A stretch of DNA of 64,000 bases, from NCBI GenBank assembly GCA_018673915.1, contig JABHBK010000058.1, positions 23,858 to 87,857 of the forward strand, read 5' to 3'. A program made the position numbers and the translations under genes. The notes below the pieces were generated by a model. That model was not told the DNA's origin and searched no databases. It was given only the letters and a program-made list of their open reading frames with translations. Shown piece by piece: positions 26,915-35,447 of the stretch (positions within the stretch are counted from its first letter, which is position 1; every line of letters begins with the position of its first letter). The DNA is from Nitrospina sp. (GTDB lineage Bacteria > Nitrospinota > Nitrospinia > Nitrospinales > VA-1).

Positions 26915-27829
26915 ATGGCCAGTATTAAAATTCCAAAATCGTGGCAAATTTCTGAGCAGGAAGTAACGCCGGAAGATATTTACCTGCGCCGTCGGGAATT
27001 TTTGGGTACCTCCCTGAAACTGGGCTCCGCAACAATGGCGGCCATTTACGGGTTCTCCCCGTTTACGAATGGATGGTCTGCCGAACCGGAACAGTTTTCA
27101 CCCTCTACCATTACTCCAGAAATTATCGCCTCTCGTTTCAATAATTTTTATGAGTTCGGCGTTGAAAAACAGGAAATATGGAAATCATCTCGCAAGCTTC
27201 AGACCGAAGGATGGCGAATTGAAGTTGGCGGACTGGTCAAGAATCCGCAGACTCTCGAATTTGAAACCTTAAAGTTCCCTGAGGAAGAACGTATTTATCG
27301 ACTACGTTGTGTTGAAGCCTGGTCTGTAGTAATCCCTTGGATAGGATTCCCCCTACGCCTTTTAATCGACAAGCTCGAACCACTTGCTTCCGCCCGCTAT
27401 ATAAAGTTCACCACATTTCTGGATCCCATCATCGCTCCGGGACAGAAAAAGAGATTCTGGGAACCCTGGCCGTACACAGAGGGTTTGCGTCTCGATGAAG
27501 CCCGGCATGATTTAACGTTCATGGCAACAGGAATTTATGGTCATCCGCTACCCAATCAGCATGGCGCACCACTTCGTCTTGTCATTCCCTGGAAGTATGG
27601 TTTCAAAAGTATAAAATCCATTGCCCGCATTGAGTTCACTCGTGAGGAGCCAGAGACTTTTTATACATCGCTTTCACCTCTGGTATATGATTTTGATGCC
27701 AATGTCCATCCAGACATTCCCTATGCCCGGTGGCATCAAGCCTTCGAACGGATTCCAGGTCAAGAGGAAACCGTGAAAACATTGCCTTACAATGGTTATG
27801 CAAATCAGGTCGCGGGACTTTATTTATGA
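26915..27829 (+). CDS. msrP: Tat-exported molybdopterin oxidoreductase, MsrP (YedY)-like
   Basis: This 304-residue protein has a twin-arginine signal RRREFLGTSLKLGSATMAAI at about residues 26-45. RLRCVEAWSVVIPWIGFPL contains Cys132, the Moco-ligating Cys as in E. coli MsrP. MsrP repairs oxidised methionine in periplasmic proteins, taking electrons from the membrane haem protein MsrQ, but no msrQ is nearby. The start ATG at 26915 is preceded by AAGG; an upstream TTG is less likely. The stop overlaps the next gene (ATGATG at 27826). It sits between two secreted proteins with C-type-lectin-like folds. Confidence 0.92.
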   Translation: MASIKIPKSWQISEQEVTPEDIYLRRREFLGTSLKLGSATMAAIYGFSPFTNGWSAEPEQFSPSTITPEIIASRFNNFYEFGVEKQEIWKSSRKLQTEGWRIEVGGLVKNPQTLEFETLKFPEEERIYRLRCVEAWSVVIPWIGFPLRLLIDKLEPLASARYIKFTTFLDPIIAPGQKKRFWEPWPYTEGLRLDEARHDLTFMATGIYGHPLPNQHGAPLRLVIPWKYGFKSIKSIARIEFTREEPETFYTSLSPLVYDFDANVHPDIPYARWHQAFERIPGQEETVKTLPYNGYANQVAGLYL

Positions 27830-28386
27830 TGAAATTTAAGAACATAATCATCGTTGCATTCATGCTAAACGCGGTATTTGCCTGGGCCGAACCCTATGAA
27901 GCGCCACCCTGGATACCTCCGCCACCACCACAGTCCCGGGTTCACCTGGTTGATAATGGTGATGGAACTTTAACCGAAACCAAGACGCGTTTAATGTGGA
28001 CCCAAAAAGACAGTTATGCCGATTTAGGGAAATGTTTGAACTGGTATCAGGCCAAGGAATATGTCGAGAATCTCAGGACGGGAGGTTATACGGATTGGCG
28101 GTTACCTATGGTGTTTGAATATGGAATGATTTATGACAATACCAAGGAAAACATCATGGCCTGGGACCACGATCCAAACCAGCCTCTCGCCCTGTCGAAA
28201 CAATTTGCGGATGGTGCGGCCTATTGGTACTGGTCGGCAGAACACAATAAAAATGATTTAGCGGATTGTTGTACCCGCACGGCTTATTTTGTAACCGGTC
28301 GCGCTTTCTGGCGTAACCTTTCAAACTGTATCAATGGCGGCGTTCGTGCCGTCAGAGATTTATCCCCTGGCAGGGGAAGCAAATAG
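27826..28386 (+). CDS. Secreted DUF1566 (Lcl C-terminal) domain protein
   Basis: This protein of about 186 residues has a signal peptide (IIIVAFMLNAVFAWAEP), a Pro-rich spacer (PPWIPPPPPQ), and then a DUF1566 domain: DNGDGTLTETKTRLMWTQKD, GYTDWRLPM and the C-terminal GGVRAVRDL. DUF1566 is related in fold to the C-type-lectin/SUMF1 group. The start overlaps the MsrP stop (ATG at 27826 or the adjacent ATG at 27829), so it is translationally coupled to MsrP. A Cys pair (DCCTRT) occurs near residue 145. Its function is unknown; the coupling suggests it works with MsrP in the periplasm. Confidence 0.85.
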   Translation: MMKFKNIIIVAFMLNAVFAWAEPYEAPPWIPPPPPQSRVHLVDNGDGTLTETKTRLMWTQKDSYADLGKCLNWYQAKEYVENLRTGGYTDWRLPMVFEYGMIYDNTKENIMAWDHDPNQPLALSKQFADGAAYWYWSAEHNKNDLADCCTRTAYFVTGRAFWRNLSNCINGGVRAVRDLSPGRGSK

Positions 28387-28421
28387 TAACGACCTGTAAG
28401 AGGCTTCTTTTAAAATAGCTA

Positions 28422-29579
28422 CTAGAATTTGAATTTCAGATCCGCCTGAAATTTTTCGTGGTCCCTTTGTGTTCCCCGCTCTTCTTGAGTATCAAAGTAG
28501 GCGAATCTTAGTTTTACGCCTTTGGCTAAACCAAAACTGCCTTCGGCTTTAAAACCTCTGGCATTGCTTCTGCCGTCATGAAAATCCGAATCGGAAATCA
28601 CATCAAAAACCGCTTCAGTCTGAACGACCCTGTAAATTATTTTCATGTCGTAGTCACCAAATTTTTTTCCCGAGCTTCCATATTTGGCTCCTAATTGCCA
28701 AGCCGTATCCAAGTCTGGGTTACCGCTGGCCAGATCACCGGTGTTTTGGGAATATTCTCCAAACAGTTTGAGTTTTTGTCCTGCAATTTTTTCAGACCAC
28801 TCCACCATTAGATCGAGTATTTTGACTTCGGATGTATTAGAAAGCAGGGTTGAGGAACCGGAAAACGTCGTAGAAATGTCTTCCGTGTTCTGGACATCAT
28901 AATATGCCAACGCAACTTTGAATTTTCCTAAACCTGTTTTCTGAGTGATGATGCCCTGATAACCGAGAATAATGATATCTTCACCCGGATCGAACTCATC
29001 ATATATAAACTGACCGAAGTTGGCATCCAATGTCGTATCCCCAATTTTTCTGGAGAACTGTTGGCCGATCCCTTCCACTGTGACATCGTTGTCCCAGATG
29101 ATTTCAGAAGCCATGAAAGGAGGTTTAAACTTTCCCCCCTGCAATACTGTTTTCCAACCGGCAACTGTTGGTTGATATCGGAAAAATGCCATGTCCAGAT
29201 CAAACGCTTTATGAGTGAAACCTCCATCCAGGGTTACATTACCTGAATCCCTGGCGGTCAATCCACCTGTTGCCATGCGAAAACCGATATCCAAATCTTC
29301 GAGCATATGGATTGTTGCCCCCAGGCGAAAGCGGAGGCGGCCACGGTCCCGCTCATCAACAACGCCGGGTGTTTCTGTGCTCTCAGATTGAAAACGAATT
29401 CGCAAATCGCCTTTCCAGGAAAATCTTTCGAGAATATCCAGAACCGCGATTTTAGACTCATATTTCTCTTCCAGAGTCCGCAGTCTTTTTTCGTAATCGT
29501 TGCCATAAGCAATGGCCCCAGTAGTAAACCAAAAAACCATCAGGATCATAAAAGCCTGGCCTGCAGTAGTTCTCGACAT
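28422..29579 (-). CDS. Outer-membrane porin with short N-terminal coiled coil
   Basis: This 385-residue protein has a signal peptide, then a heptad-like stretch (YEKRLRTLEEKYESKIAVLD), then alternating beta strands such as LRIRFQSE, RGRLRFRLGATI and LDIGFRMATGG. It ends in the aromatic residue Phe (FQADLKFKF), as beta-barrel outer-membrane proteins do. It resembles the Porin_5 or phosphate/anion-selective porin type. It lies 53 bases after modC on the same strand and has its own promoter inside the modC 3' end. An association with molybdate entry is inference from position. Confidence 0.82.
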   Translation of the reverse strand: MSRTTAGQAFMILMVFWFTTGAIAYGNDYEKRLRTLEEKYESKIAVLDILERFSWKGDLRIRFQSESTETPGVVDERDRGRLRFRLGATIHMLEDLDIGFRMATGGLTARDSGNVTLDGGFTHKAFDLDMAFFRYQPTVAGWKTVLQGGKFKPPFMASEIIWDNDVTVEGIGQQFSRKIGDTTLDANFGQFIYDEFDPGEDIIILGYQGIITQKTGLGKFKVALAYYDVQNTEDISTTFSGSSTLLSNTSEVKILDLMVEWSEKIAGQKLKLFGEYSQNTGDLASGNPDLDTAWQLGAKYGSSGKKFGDYDMKIIYRVVQTEAVFDVISDSDFHDGRSNARGFKAEGSFGLAKGVKLRFAYFDTQEERGTQRDHEKFQADLKFKF

Positions 29580-29616
29580 TAATTATTCTCTAAAAAGTTG
29601 ATGACTGTCATATCAG

Positions 29617-29646
29617 ATTCTAATCGCACTATTCAAATTTTGTCAA
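29617..29646 (-). promoter_or_regulatory. Sigma-70 promoter for the porin gene
   Basis: A perfect TTGACA -35 (complement of 29641-29646) lies inside the last codons of modC. A TAGAAT -10 (complement of 29617-29622) follows with an 18-base spacer. The predicted transcript starts about 30 bases before the porin ATG, so the porin can be expressed independently of modABC. Confidence 0.6.
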
Positions 29647-30730
29647 TTTCATGGACCATTTTCATGGCTTTAATGTGGGCAAAAACCGGTTGCCCCGGTT
29701 TGAGATTTAAATTGGAAAGAGATTTTCTCGTTATCGTTGACAAAATCGGCCGGCCGGCATCCAACTCAATATCTACCGAATATCCCTTGGGCTCCAGAGT
29801 ACCAATTTTTGCAACCTTTGCCCGCAAAATATTCAATACGCTGGTGGTTCCTTCAGGAGGGGCGGTCGAAAGACTGACATCTTTGGAATGGATGTGAACT
29901 CGTAGCCTTTGTCCCACAGAAATATTTTGTTGGGGAACGTTGAGAGTCTGTCCCATAAAGTCCAACCGGGTGAGCCCGAATTCTTCATCGTGCCCCGAGA
30001 CCACTGCTTCAAGCACCGCTCCCAATTGTTCATCTCCTACCGCATCCCTCAATCGGACATCCGAGAAAACCTCTTCCACGGGCCCGCAATTTACCACTTT
30101 TCCTGAATTCAATATCACCATAGTGTCTACAAGTTGAAGCACTTCATTCATCGAGTGTGTAACATAGATGATAGGCGTCTTAAACTCATCTTCAATTTTT
30201 TTGATGAAAGGGATGATCTCGGCTTTACGTTGAATATCCAACGAGGCTAAAGGCTCATCCATGAGTAATAGTTTTGGGCTGGTGAGCAAGGCGCGGCCAA
30301 TCGCTACCCTCTGCCTTTCGCCTCCTGACAGTTTATCCGGATATCGTTTTAACAAAGGTGCCAACCCCAGTACTTGCACCACTTCATCCAAGTGAAGATT
30401 TCGGTCAGCGGGTTGAGTTCGTTGATACCCATAAAGCAGGTTTGCCTGAATATTCAAATGCGGAAATAATCTTGATTCCTGAAACACCATCCCCACTTTT
30501 CTTTTATCGATGGGAATGAAAGTTTCTTCATCCTGCCAAACCTGATCGGCCAATTTCAGGTATCCGGTTGGAGCCCTTTCCAGTCCCGATAGACAGCGCA
30601 ATAAAGTGGTTTTACCGGAACCAGAAGGGCCAAACACAACCGTGACCCCTTTGGCCGGCAAGTTTAAATCTATATCCAGATTAAATTCTGGGTAATCTAT
30701 TTTTAATTTTGCGGATAATAAATCTGTCAT
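29633..30730 (-). CDS. modC: Molybdate ABC transporter ATP-binding protein
   Basis: This 365-residue protein has Walker A FGPSGSGKTTLL, signature LSGGERQRVAIGRAL and Walker B LLLMDEPLASLD. A C-terminal regulatory TOBE/MOP region follows (about residues 290-360, with VHIHSKDVSLS and VLNILRAKV), typical of ModC. It powers molybdate import. The start overlaps the modB stop (ATGA, 30727-30730), giving the operon order modA-modB-modC. The cell's molybdenum enzymes visible here are the two MsrP-like proteins. Confidence 0.95.
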   Translation of the reverse strand: MTDLLSAKLKIDYPEFNLDIDLNLPAKGVTVVFGPSGSGKTTLLRCLSGLERAPTGYLKLADQVWQDEETFIPIDKRKVGMVFQESRLFPHLNIQANLLYGYQRTQPADRNLHLDEVVQVLGLAPLLKRYPDKLSGGERQRVAIGRALLTSPKLLLMDEPLASLDIQRKAEIIPFIKKIEDEFKTPIIYVTHSMNEVLQLVDTMVILNSGKVVNCGPVEEVFSDVRLRDAVGDEQLGAVLEAVVSGHDEEFGLTRLDFMGQTLNVPQQNISVGQRLRVHIHSKDVSLSTAPPEGTTSVLNILRAKVAKIGTLEPKGYSVDIELDAGRPILSTITRKSLSNLNLKPGQPVFAHIKAMKMVHEIDKI

Positions 30731-31419
30731 GTTACCTGTACCGGCAGTCGCCGATTGACGGTATAAACCATCAACAGAACCAGAAACGAAAATATTAAAA
30801 GACCCGCAGAAAGAATATGTGCCTGAGCATACTCAAGGACTTCAACCCGATCATATATTTCTATGGAAATTACTTTGGTCTTTCCGGGAATATTTCCACC
30901 CACCATCAATACCACCCCAAATTCTCCAAGGGTGTGGGCAAACCCTAAAACAATTGCGGTCAAATAACCCCGGCGGGCCAGAGGGCTTATCACCGTAAAA
31001 AATGCGTCCAGACGGGAAGCACCCAACGACTGTGCGGTTTCCATGGGAATTTTTCCAACAGATTCAAAAGCACTGTGAAGAGGTTGCACCACAAATGGCA
31101 TGGAATAAAGGATAGAAGCAAAAACCAACCCCGCAAACGAAAAAGAGAGCGGAGAACCTGTTATGGCCTGGACAGGGCCGCCCACCCAACCATGCGGTCC
31201 CAACAGGATCAATAAATAAAAACCCAAAACTGTAGGCGGGAGCACCAAAGGCAATGCCACCACTGCTTCTACCACAACACGAATACGGGAACGAGTGTGC
31301 GCCAACCACCACGCCACCGGAGTAGCGAATACCAAAAGAATTGCCACCGTTATCCCTGCCAATTGCAGTGAGATCCAAACGGGTTCCAGATCAATCAGGG
31401 GTAAGTCCATTTCATTCAT
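30727..31419 (-). CDS. modB: Molybdate ABC transporter permease
   Basis: This 230-residue inner-membrane protein has five or six hydrophobic segments and the EAA-type loop ETAQSLGASRLDAFFTVI that contacts ModC. The N-terminus WISLQLAGITVAILLVFATP and LVLPPTVLGFYLLI are typical ModB. It overlaps modA by 8 bases and modC by 4 bases, so expression is tightly coupled. Confidence 0.95.
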   Translation of the reverse strand: MNEMDLPLIDLEPVWISLQLAGITVAILLVFATPVAWWLAHTRSRIRVVVEAVVALPLVLPPTVLGFYLLILLGPHGWVGGPVQAITGSPLSFSFAGLVFASILYSMPFVVQPLHSAFESVGKIPMETAQSLGASRLDAFFTVISPLARRGYLTAIVLGFAHTLGEFGVVLMVGGNIPGKTKVISIEIYDRVEVLEYAQAHILSAGLLIFSFLVLLMVYTVNRRLPVQVT

Positions 31420-32176
31420 CCTCTAAAAAGCGATAGCCATAAGACTTAATAATTTTTATTGAAGCGGGGCCCTTTAAATATTTCAAAAACTGGTTTGCAG
31501 CAATATTGTTGAGCCCAGTCTTTAATAAAATGGCCTGCTGAGAAATGGGCTTGTGTAGACTGGAGGGCACCTCCCACTGACTTCCCTTCAGGCTAAAGCG
31601 TGGGTCTTGCATTTGGGACTTAGCTATGAATCCCATTTCGGCGTTTCCCGTAGCAACAAATTGCAAGGTTTGGGCGATGCTTTCTCCCCGTACCAATTGA
31701 GGTTCCAGTTTTTCCCATAAGTCCAGCTGCTGCAGGGTCTCGTGTGCGGCCCTGCCATAAGGAGCTGTTTTAGGATTGGCAATAGCAAGTTTTCTCATCG
31801 TTGCTGACAAAGATTCTACTCCGATAATTTTTTTTGGATCAAGACTCCATAACACCAGAGACCCTTCGGCATAAGTGAACCTTGTTCCGGCGACACCCAC
31901 TCCCCCCTGCTCCAGTAGGGTCGGCCTTCTTGCATCCGCCGCCAGCAAAACATCAAAGGGAGCACCATTCCGGGCCTGAGCATACAGCTTACCGGTCGAC
32001 CCTGATATCAGGACCAACGTGTTTCCTGTATCCTGCTTGTAACTTGCGGCAATTTCCTTGAGTGGATTCAAAAAATTAGATGCGACCGCAACATGAACCT
32101 CTTCCGACCAGCCCAGCGCAGGCCCACCAAGAAGAAAAACCAGCATCCCTGCGCCTAACCACTTAGTATTTCTCAT
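31412..32176 (-). CDS. modA: Periplasmic molybdate-binding protein
   Basis: This 254-residue protein has a signal peptide (LGAGMLVFLLGGPALGWSEE) and the ModA opening VAVASNFLNPLKEIAASY. It also has LISGSTGKLYAQARNGAPFD, whose Ser and backbone atoms bind the oxyanion, and LAIANPKTAPYGRAA. It delivers molybdate or tungstate to ModBC. It is first in the operon, with a ModE-type operator overlapping its promoter 41-72 bases upstream. Confidence 0.95.
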   Translation of the reverse strand: MRNTKWLGAGMLVFLLGGPALGWSEEVHVAVASNFLNPLKEIAASYKQDTGNTLVLISGSTGKLYAQARNGAPFDVLLAADARRPTLLEQGGVGVAGTRFTYAEGSLVLWSLDPKKIIGVESLSATMRKLAIANPKTAPYGRAAHETLQQLDLWEKLEPQLVRGESIAQTLQFVATGNAEMGFIAKSQMQDPRFSLKGSQWEVPSSLHKPISQQAILLKTGLNNIAANQFLKYLKGPASIKIIKSYGYRFLEDE

Positions 32177-32199
32177 TACCTATTCCAATATGTTTTTAA

Positions 32200-32240
32200 A
32201 TATATAACGGAGCTATCGTTATATATCATTAGACATAACG
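32200..32240. promoter_or_regulatory. ModE-type operator (with an overlapping second inverted repeat)
   Basis: The 24-base element at 32217-32240 has half-sites CGTTAT and ATAACG, with flanking T/A extending the symmetry. As I recall it, the spacing and half-sites match the E. coli modA operator. A second perfect 10-base inverted repeat shares one arm: ATATATAACG (32200-32209) and CGTTATATAT (32217-32226). Known ModE-molybdate dimers bind such sites and repress modABC. A modE gene is not in this window. Confidence 0.75.
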
Positions 32241-32248
32241 AATGTCAA
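32220..32248 (-). promoter_or_regulatory. Sigma-70 promoter of modABC
   Basis: On the minus strand a perfect TTGACA (complement of 32243-32248), a 17-base spacer and TATATA (complement of 32220-32225) are seen. The -10 box is 44 bases from the modA start. The ModE-type palindrome covers the spacer and the -10 box, so occupancy would block RNA polymerase. Confidence 0.75.
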
Positions 32249-32359
32249 CCCAATCGCATCATTGAAACTTTTTCACTTTTTTTATATCAGGGCTTAAGTT
32301 TTAAGGTTTTTTGCCGATAGCACCACTACGGATAACTGTATCCACTAACGGCGAGAAAC

Positions 32360-33148
32360 ATGGAAGTTCAAATAATTCAGGCACGTACAGAAGTGCGGTT
32401 TGTCGGAACCTCGGGTAATTGTGAAGATTGTGATGAGGTTCAGCAGAAAGAAGACGCGCTCAATAAAGATATCGAGGGAGATCAGGTAAACCTGTCTCAG
32501 GCTTCCCTCTTGCTTGCCAAAGATCAAACTAATCCCGATAAATTGGCAAAAGGAGAGAAAGACCAAGAAAGCGCGACCGGCTCATCTAGCCAATCAGGCC
32601 CTAAAGTCGAGGCAGAATTATCAGAAGAAGAACGCCAAATTTTAAAGGAACTCAAGGCGCGAGACGCTGAAGTACGCGCTCATGAGCAGGCTCATCTCAG
32701 TGCCGCAGGACCTTATGCTAATGGCGCACCAAAATTCGAGTATCAAACCGGACCCGATGGCAAGCAATATGCGGTGGGTGGAGAAGTTTCTATCGACACA
32801 TCACCGGTTCCGGGAAACCCCGAAGCAACGGCTCGCAAAGCCCGAACTATAAAGCGGGCGGCCTTGGCCCCGCGCGACCCATCCTCGCAAGATGTAAAAG
32901 TAGCCGCTCAGGCAGCCCAGTTAGAAGCCCAGGCGAGACTGGAAGCTAAAGCTGAAAAAGCTGAAGAAAAAGAGGACGCCTCTGAGACTGAAAACTCGTC
33001 CCCTTCCATAGAAGAGAATCAAGAGTCCTCCCCCAATTTAGAAGGCAACAAAGATTCGGATTCTTCTGATCCATTTGCGCGACGGGTGGCGAACCGATTC
33101 AGTCCATCTGGCAGTACCTCCGGAAATTTGCTCAACGTTATTTCCTGA
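32360..33148 (+). CDS. Putative metalloprotease, SprA-related family
   Basis: This 262-residue protein has the central segment EVRAHEQAHLSAAGPYANG, with an HExxH zinc motif (HEQAH). It continues with KFEYQTGPDGKQYAVGGEVS, matching the SprA-related/CJM1_0395 family. Flanking regions are low complexity: an acidic, Gln/Ser-rich N-terminus and an Ala/Glu-rich helical C-terminus. An N-terminal CEDC pair is present (GNCEDCDEV). There is no signal peptide, so it is probably cytoplasmic or exported by an unusual route. Its substrate is unknown. It is divergent from modA. Confidence 0.78.
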   Translation: MEVQIIQARTEVRFVGTSGNCEDCDEVQQKEDALNKDIEGDQVNLSQASLLLAKDQTNPDKLAKGEKDQESATGSSSQSGPKVEAELSEEERQILKELKARDAEVRAHEQAHLSAAGPYANGAPKFEYQTGPDGKQYAVGGEVSIDTSPVPGNPEATARKARTIKRAALAPRDPSSQDVKVAAQAAQLEAQARLEAKAEKAEEKEDASETENSSPSIEENQESSPNLEGNKDSDSSDPFARRVANRFSPSGSTSGNLLNVIS

Positions 33149-33242
33149 AAAAAATAGAACCCACCCCAGCCAAAAATTTCGTGGTACAACTAACCAGGCT
33201 AAGTTAAACCCGATTCATTTCCAAGAACAGTGCAAAAATAAA

Positions 33243-35447
33243 ATGAACACGCAAAACTTCAAATTCATTTTATCCTTCGTATTTTTGACATTTTTTTTAA
33301 TTCTTTCTTCCGGAGTTTCAGGGTGGTTTGATGGTCTTCCCTGGAGCAACACGGTGGAAACGCTCACCCTCATCATTTTTATCCCCTGTCTTTTCATCAT
33401 AGGGCGGCACTTTCTGTCAACCAAGTCCAGCGTAATCTTCCTTGCAACATTGCTAATTTTGAAACTAACTCTCCATTTGGGAGCACCATTAAGCGGATGG
33501 AAGGTGAGAGTTGCTCCAAATTTAAAGGGATTGGAAAATGGCGAACTCATCAAAACTTATTTCACCATTTGGGAAAATGACGTCTCGGCAATATTAAAAA
33601 AGGAGTGGGACGATAAAAAAGAATTTCCGATCGACTGGTTTATACCTTTGAGTGAGGAAAGTTCAACAACACCAACGAATATTGTTGCCGGTACCCTGGA
33701 GGAAAAGCTTGAAAAACTTTCGCTTTGGATGAATGTCGAAGGAGTTGTTCGCCTTCCTCAAGGAACACAACTTATCGTATTGGTGCAAGGCACAAAATTT
33801 GAGGAGCTAAATGCAGTCTCATTGGATGGGGAGAAGTTTTCTATTCCAATTGTACACCAATTAGCAGAAGTCAAAGAACTGGACAAGCCTCCTTCTCCAG
33901 CAAGGTCCCGGGCAATTTCAGGAAAATTTAAGTACCTCGGTAACAACTGGGCTTTCCATCCATTCTTGGTTGATCGGGATGGAAATATCAAATCGATATT
34001 TGAAAATGGCATTTCCTGGCAGGATGGTTCGGCCCTCGATCTGAACGATGGGGAGTTAGAAACTTACCTGTTCCTGGGAAAGTTGATCAATTACGGATTT
34101 TTAGTATTTCTATTAATCTGGTTTATCTGGTCTATACAACATTTATGGATTCAGAAAATTCTATCAACGCCTATAGTTATCTGCAGTCTACTGGGAGCTG
34201 TTCTACCTTGGTTTATGGCTTATTTTGCTTCGCTATTGTCTTTATTTCGGCTGCCTTATCCTCTGAATCCCCAATACCTGGCAATCAGCATCTTTTTAGC
34301 AGGAGTTGGCATACTTGGTTTTTCTTATTGGCGACCTGAATTTTCTTTAGACAAAGAAAATAATTTGCATAAGAAAGTTTTTCTACTCTTTGCACCCGCC
34401 TTACTTTCTTATTTTACTTTTAGGTGGTGGCCTGACTTAGAACACATTTCCCTTTGGACCTTGAGAGACGATTGGACAACCTACCAAAATTTTTCCCGGG
34501 CAATCGTTATTGAAGGGCAATGGTTACAGGCAGGAGAACCTGTCTTACACACCCCTTCTCAATATAGATATATCGTAGCATTTTTTCATTGGCTGTTTGG
34601 TCCCTCTGCATTCTCGCAACGTTTTTCAGATATATGGTTTACGGTAGGAACCTCTATCATATTGGTCCATATGGCAATCAGGTTTGGTCTTTCTACCTTT
34701 ATGGCTTTCTTGACGTCCTTACTATTTCTTTGTGTTGCTATTGGAGATCTAAACCATATTGGTGATGGATTAGCTGAATATGCTGCCATGTTTTTTGCAA
34801 TGTTCGCGGGCTTTATACTTTTCAAATGGCCAACAAATTATATTCGGGTTTTAATTGCTGGAAGTTTCGCAACCATTGGATTTTGGCTTCATCTGGACCG
34901 CATCGGAGTTGCAGGCGGAATGGCCTGTTTTTTAATAAACTCTAAAGAAGGAACCGTAGCGTTCGTATGGAAAAACTTTTTGCATGCAGTTCGAAGCAAC
35001 TGGAAATTTTTTGCTGTCTATTTGACGACTTTAGGACTGGGATTACTTGCCATTATTTTGAGAAATGGGTTTGTGGGTGGACATTTTGGATTCGTTTCTC
35101 CAGGTCACCCAAACTTTTCAGGAGACTTGTTATGGAGCAATTGGTATTTACTTCTTACTGGTGAACCCTGGCCCAATTTCCCCATCAATACTATGCTTTT
35201 AACATTGGTTCTATTGCCTGGAACTCTTCTCGGATTGATAGCGTTAATATGGCGCCCAAGACCATTGGCGAGGTTTCCTTTGAGCATCAGCATAATCCTG
35301 CTAGGGCTTCTATCGCCTTATTTATTTCTCCATATTTGGGGTTATCCTCCCCGCTACAGCACGCAACTTTTGCCTTTGGCGGCCCTATCTTTAGGAATTA
35401 TCTTTGGTAATTTTAGTAGTTCGGTGGGGACAAAAAAAAGGGCCTGA
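33243..35447 (+). CDS. Large multi-pass membrane protein, possibly GT-C fold
   Basis: About 734 residues from the ATG at 33243, chosen because the hydrophobic start (FILSFVFLTFFLILSSG) follows it; in-frame codons upstream overlap the previous gene. Topology: three N-terminal helices, a soluble beta-rich domain (residues about 80-270), then ten or more helices. WTLRDDWTTYQNFSRAI has an Asp-Asp in the first loop of the second helical block, as GT-C glycosyltransferases do. I do not recognise the family with confidence. Its last codons lie inside the terminator hairpin of the convergent tRNA operon. Confidence 0.75.
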   Translation: MNTQNFKFILSFVFLTFFLILSSGVSGWFDGLPWSNTVETLTLIIFIPCLFIIGRHFLSTKSSVIFLATLLILKLTLHLGAPLSGWKVRVAPNLKGLENGELIKTYFTIWENDVSAILKKEWDDKKEFPIDWFIPLSEESSTTPTNIVAGTLEEKLEKLSLWMNVEGVVRLPQGTQLIVLVQGTKFEELNAVSLDGEKFSIPIVHQLAEVKELDKPPSPARSRAISGKFKYLGNNWAFHPFLVDRDGNIKSIFENGISWQDGSALDLNDGELETYLFLGKLINYGFLVFLLIWFIWSIQHLWIQKILSTPIVICSLLGAVLPWFMAYFASLLSLFRLPYPLNPQYLAISIFLAGVGILGFSYWRPEFSLDKENNLHKKVFLLFAPALLSYFTFRWWPDLEHISLWTLRDDWTTYQNFSRAIVIEGQWLQAGEPVLHTPSQYRYIVAFFHWLFGPSAFSQRFSDIWFTVGTSIILVHMAIRFGLSTFMAFLTSLLFLCVAIGDLNHIGDGLAEYAAMFFAMFAGFILFKWPTNYIRVLIAGSFATIGFWLHLDRIGVAGGMACFLINSKEGTVAFVWKNFLHAVRSNWKFFAVYLTTLGLGLLAIILRNGFVGGHFGFVSPGHPNFSGDLLWSNWYLLLTGEPWPNFPINTMLLTLVLLPGTLLGLIALIWRPRPLARFPLSISIILLGLLSPYLFLHIWGYPPRYSTQLLPLAALSLGIIFGNFSSSVGTKKRA

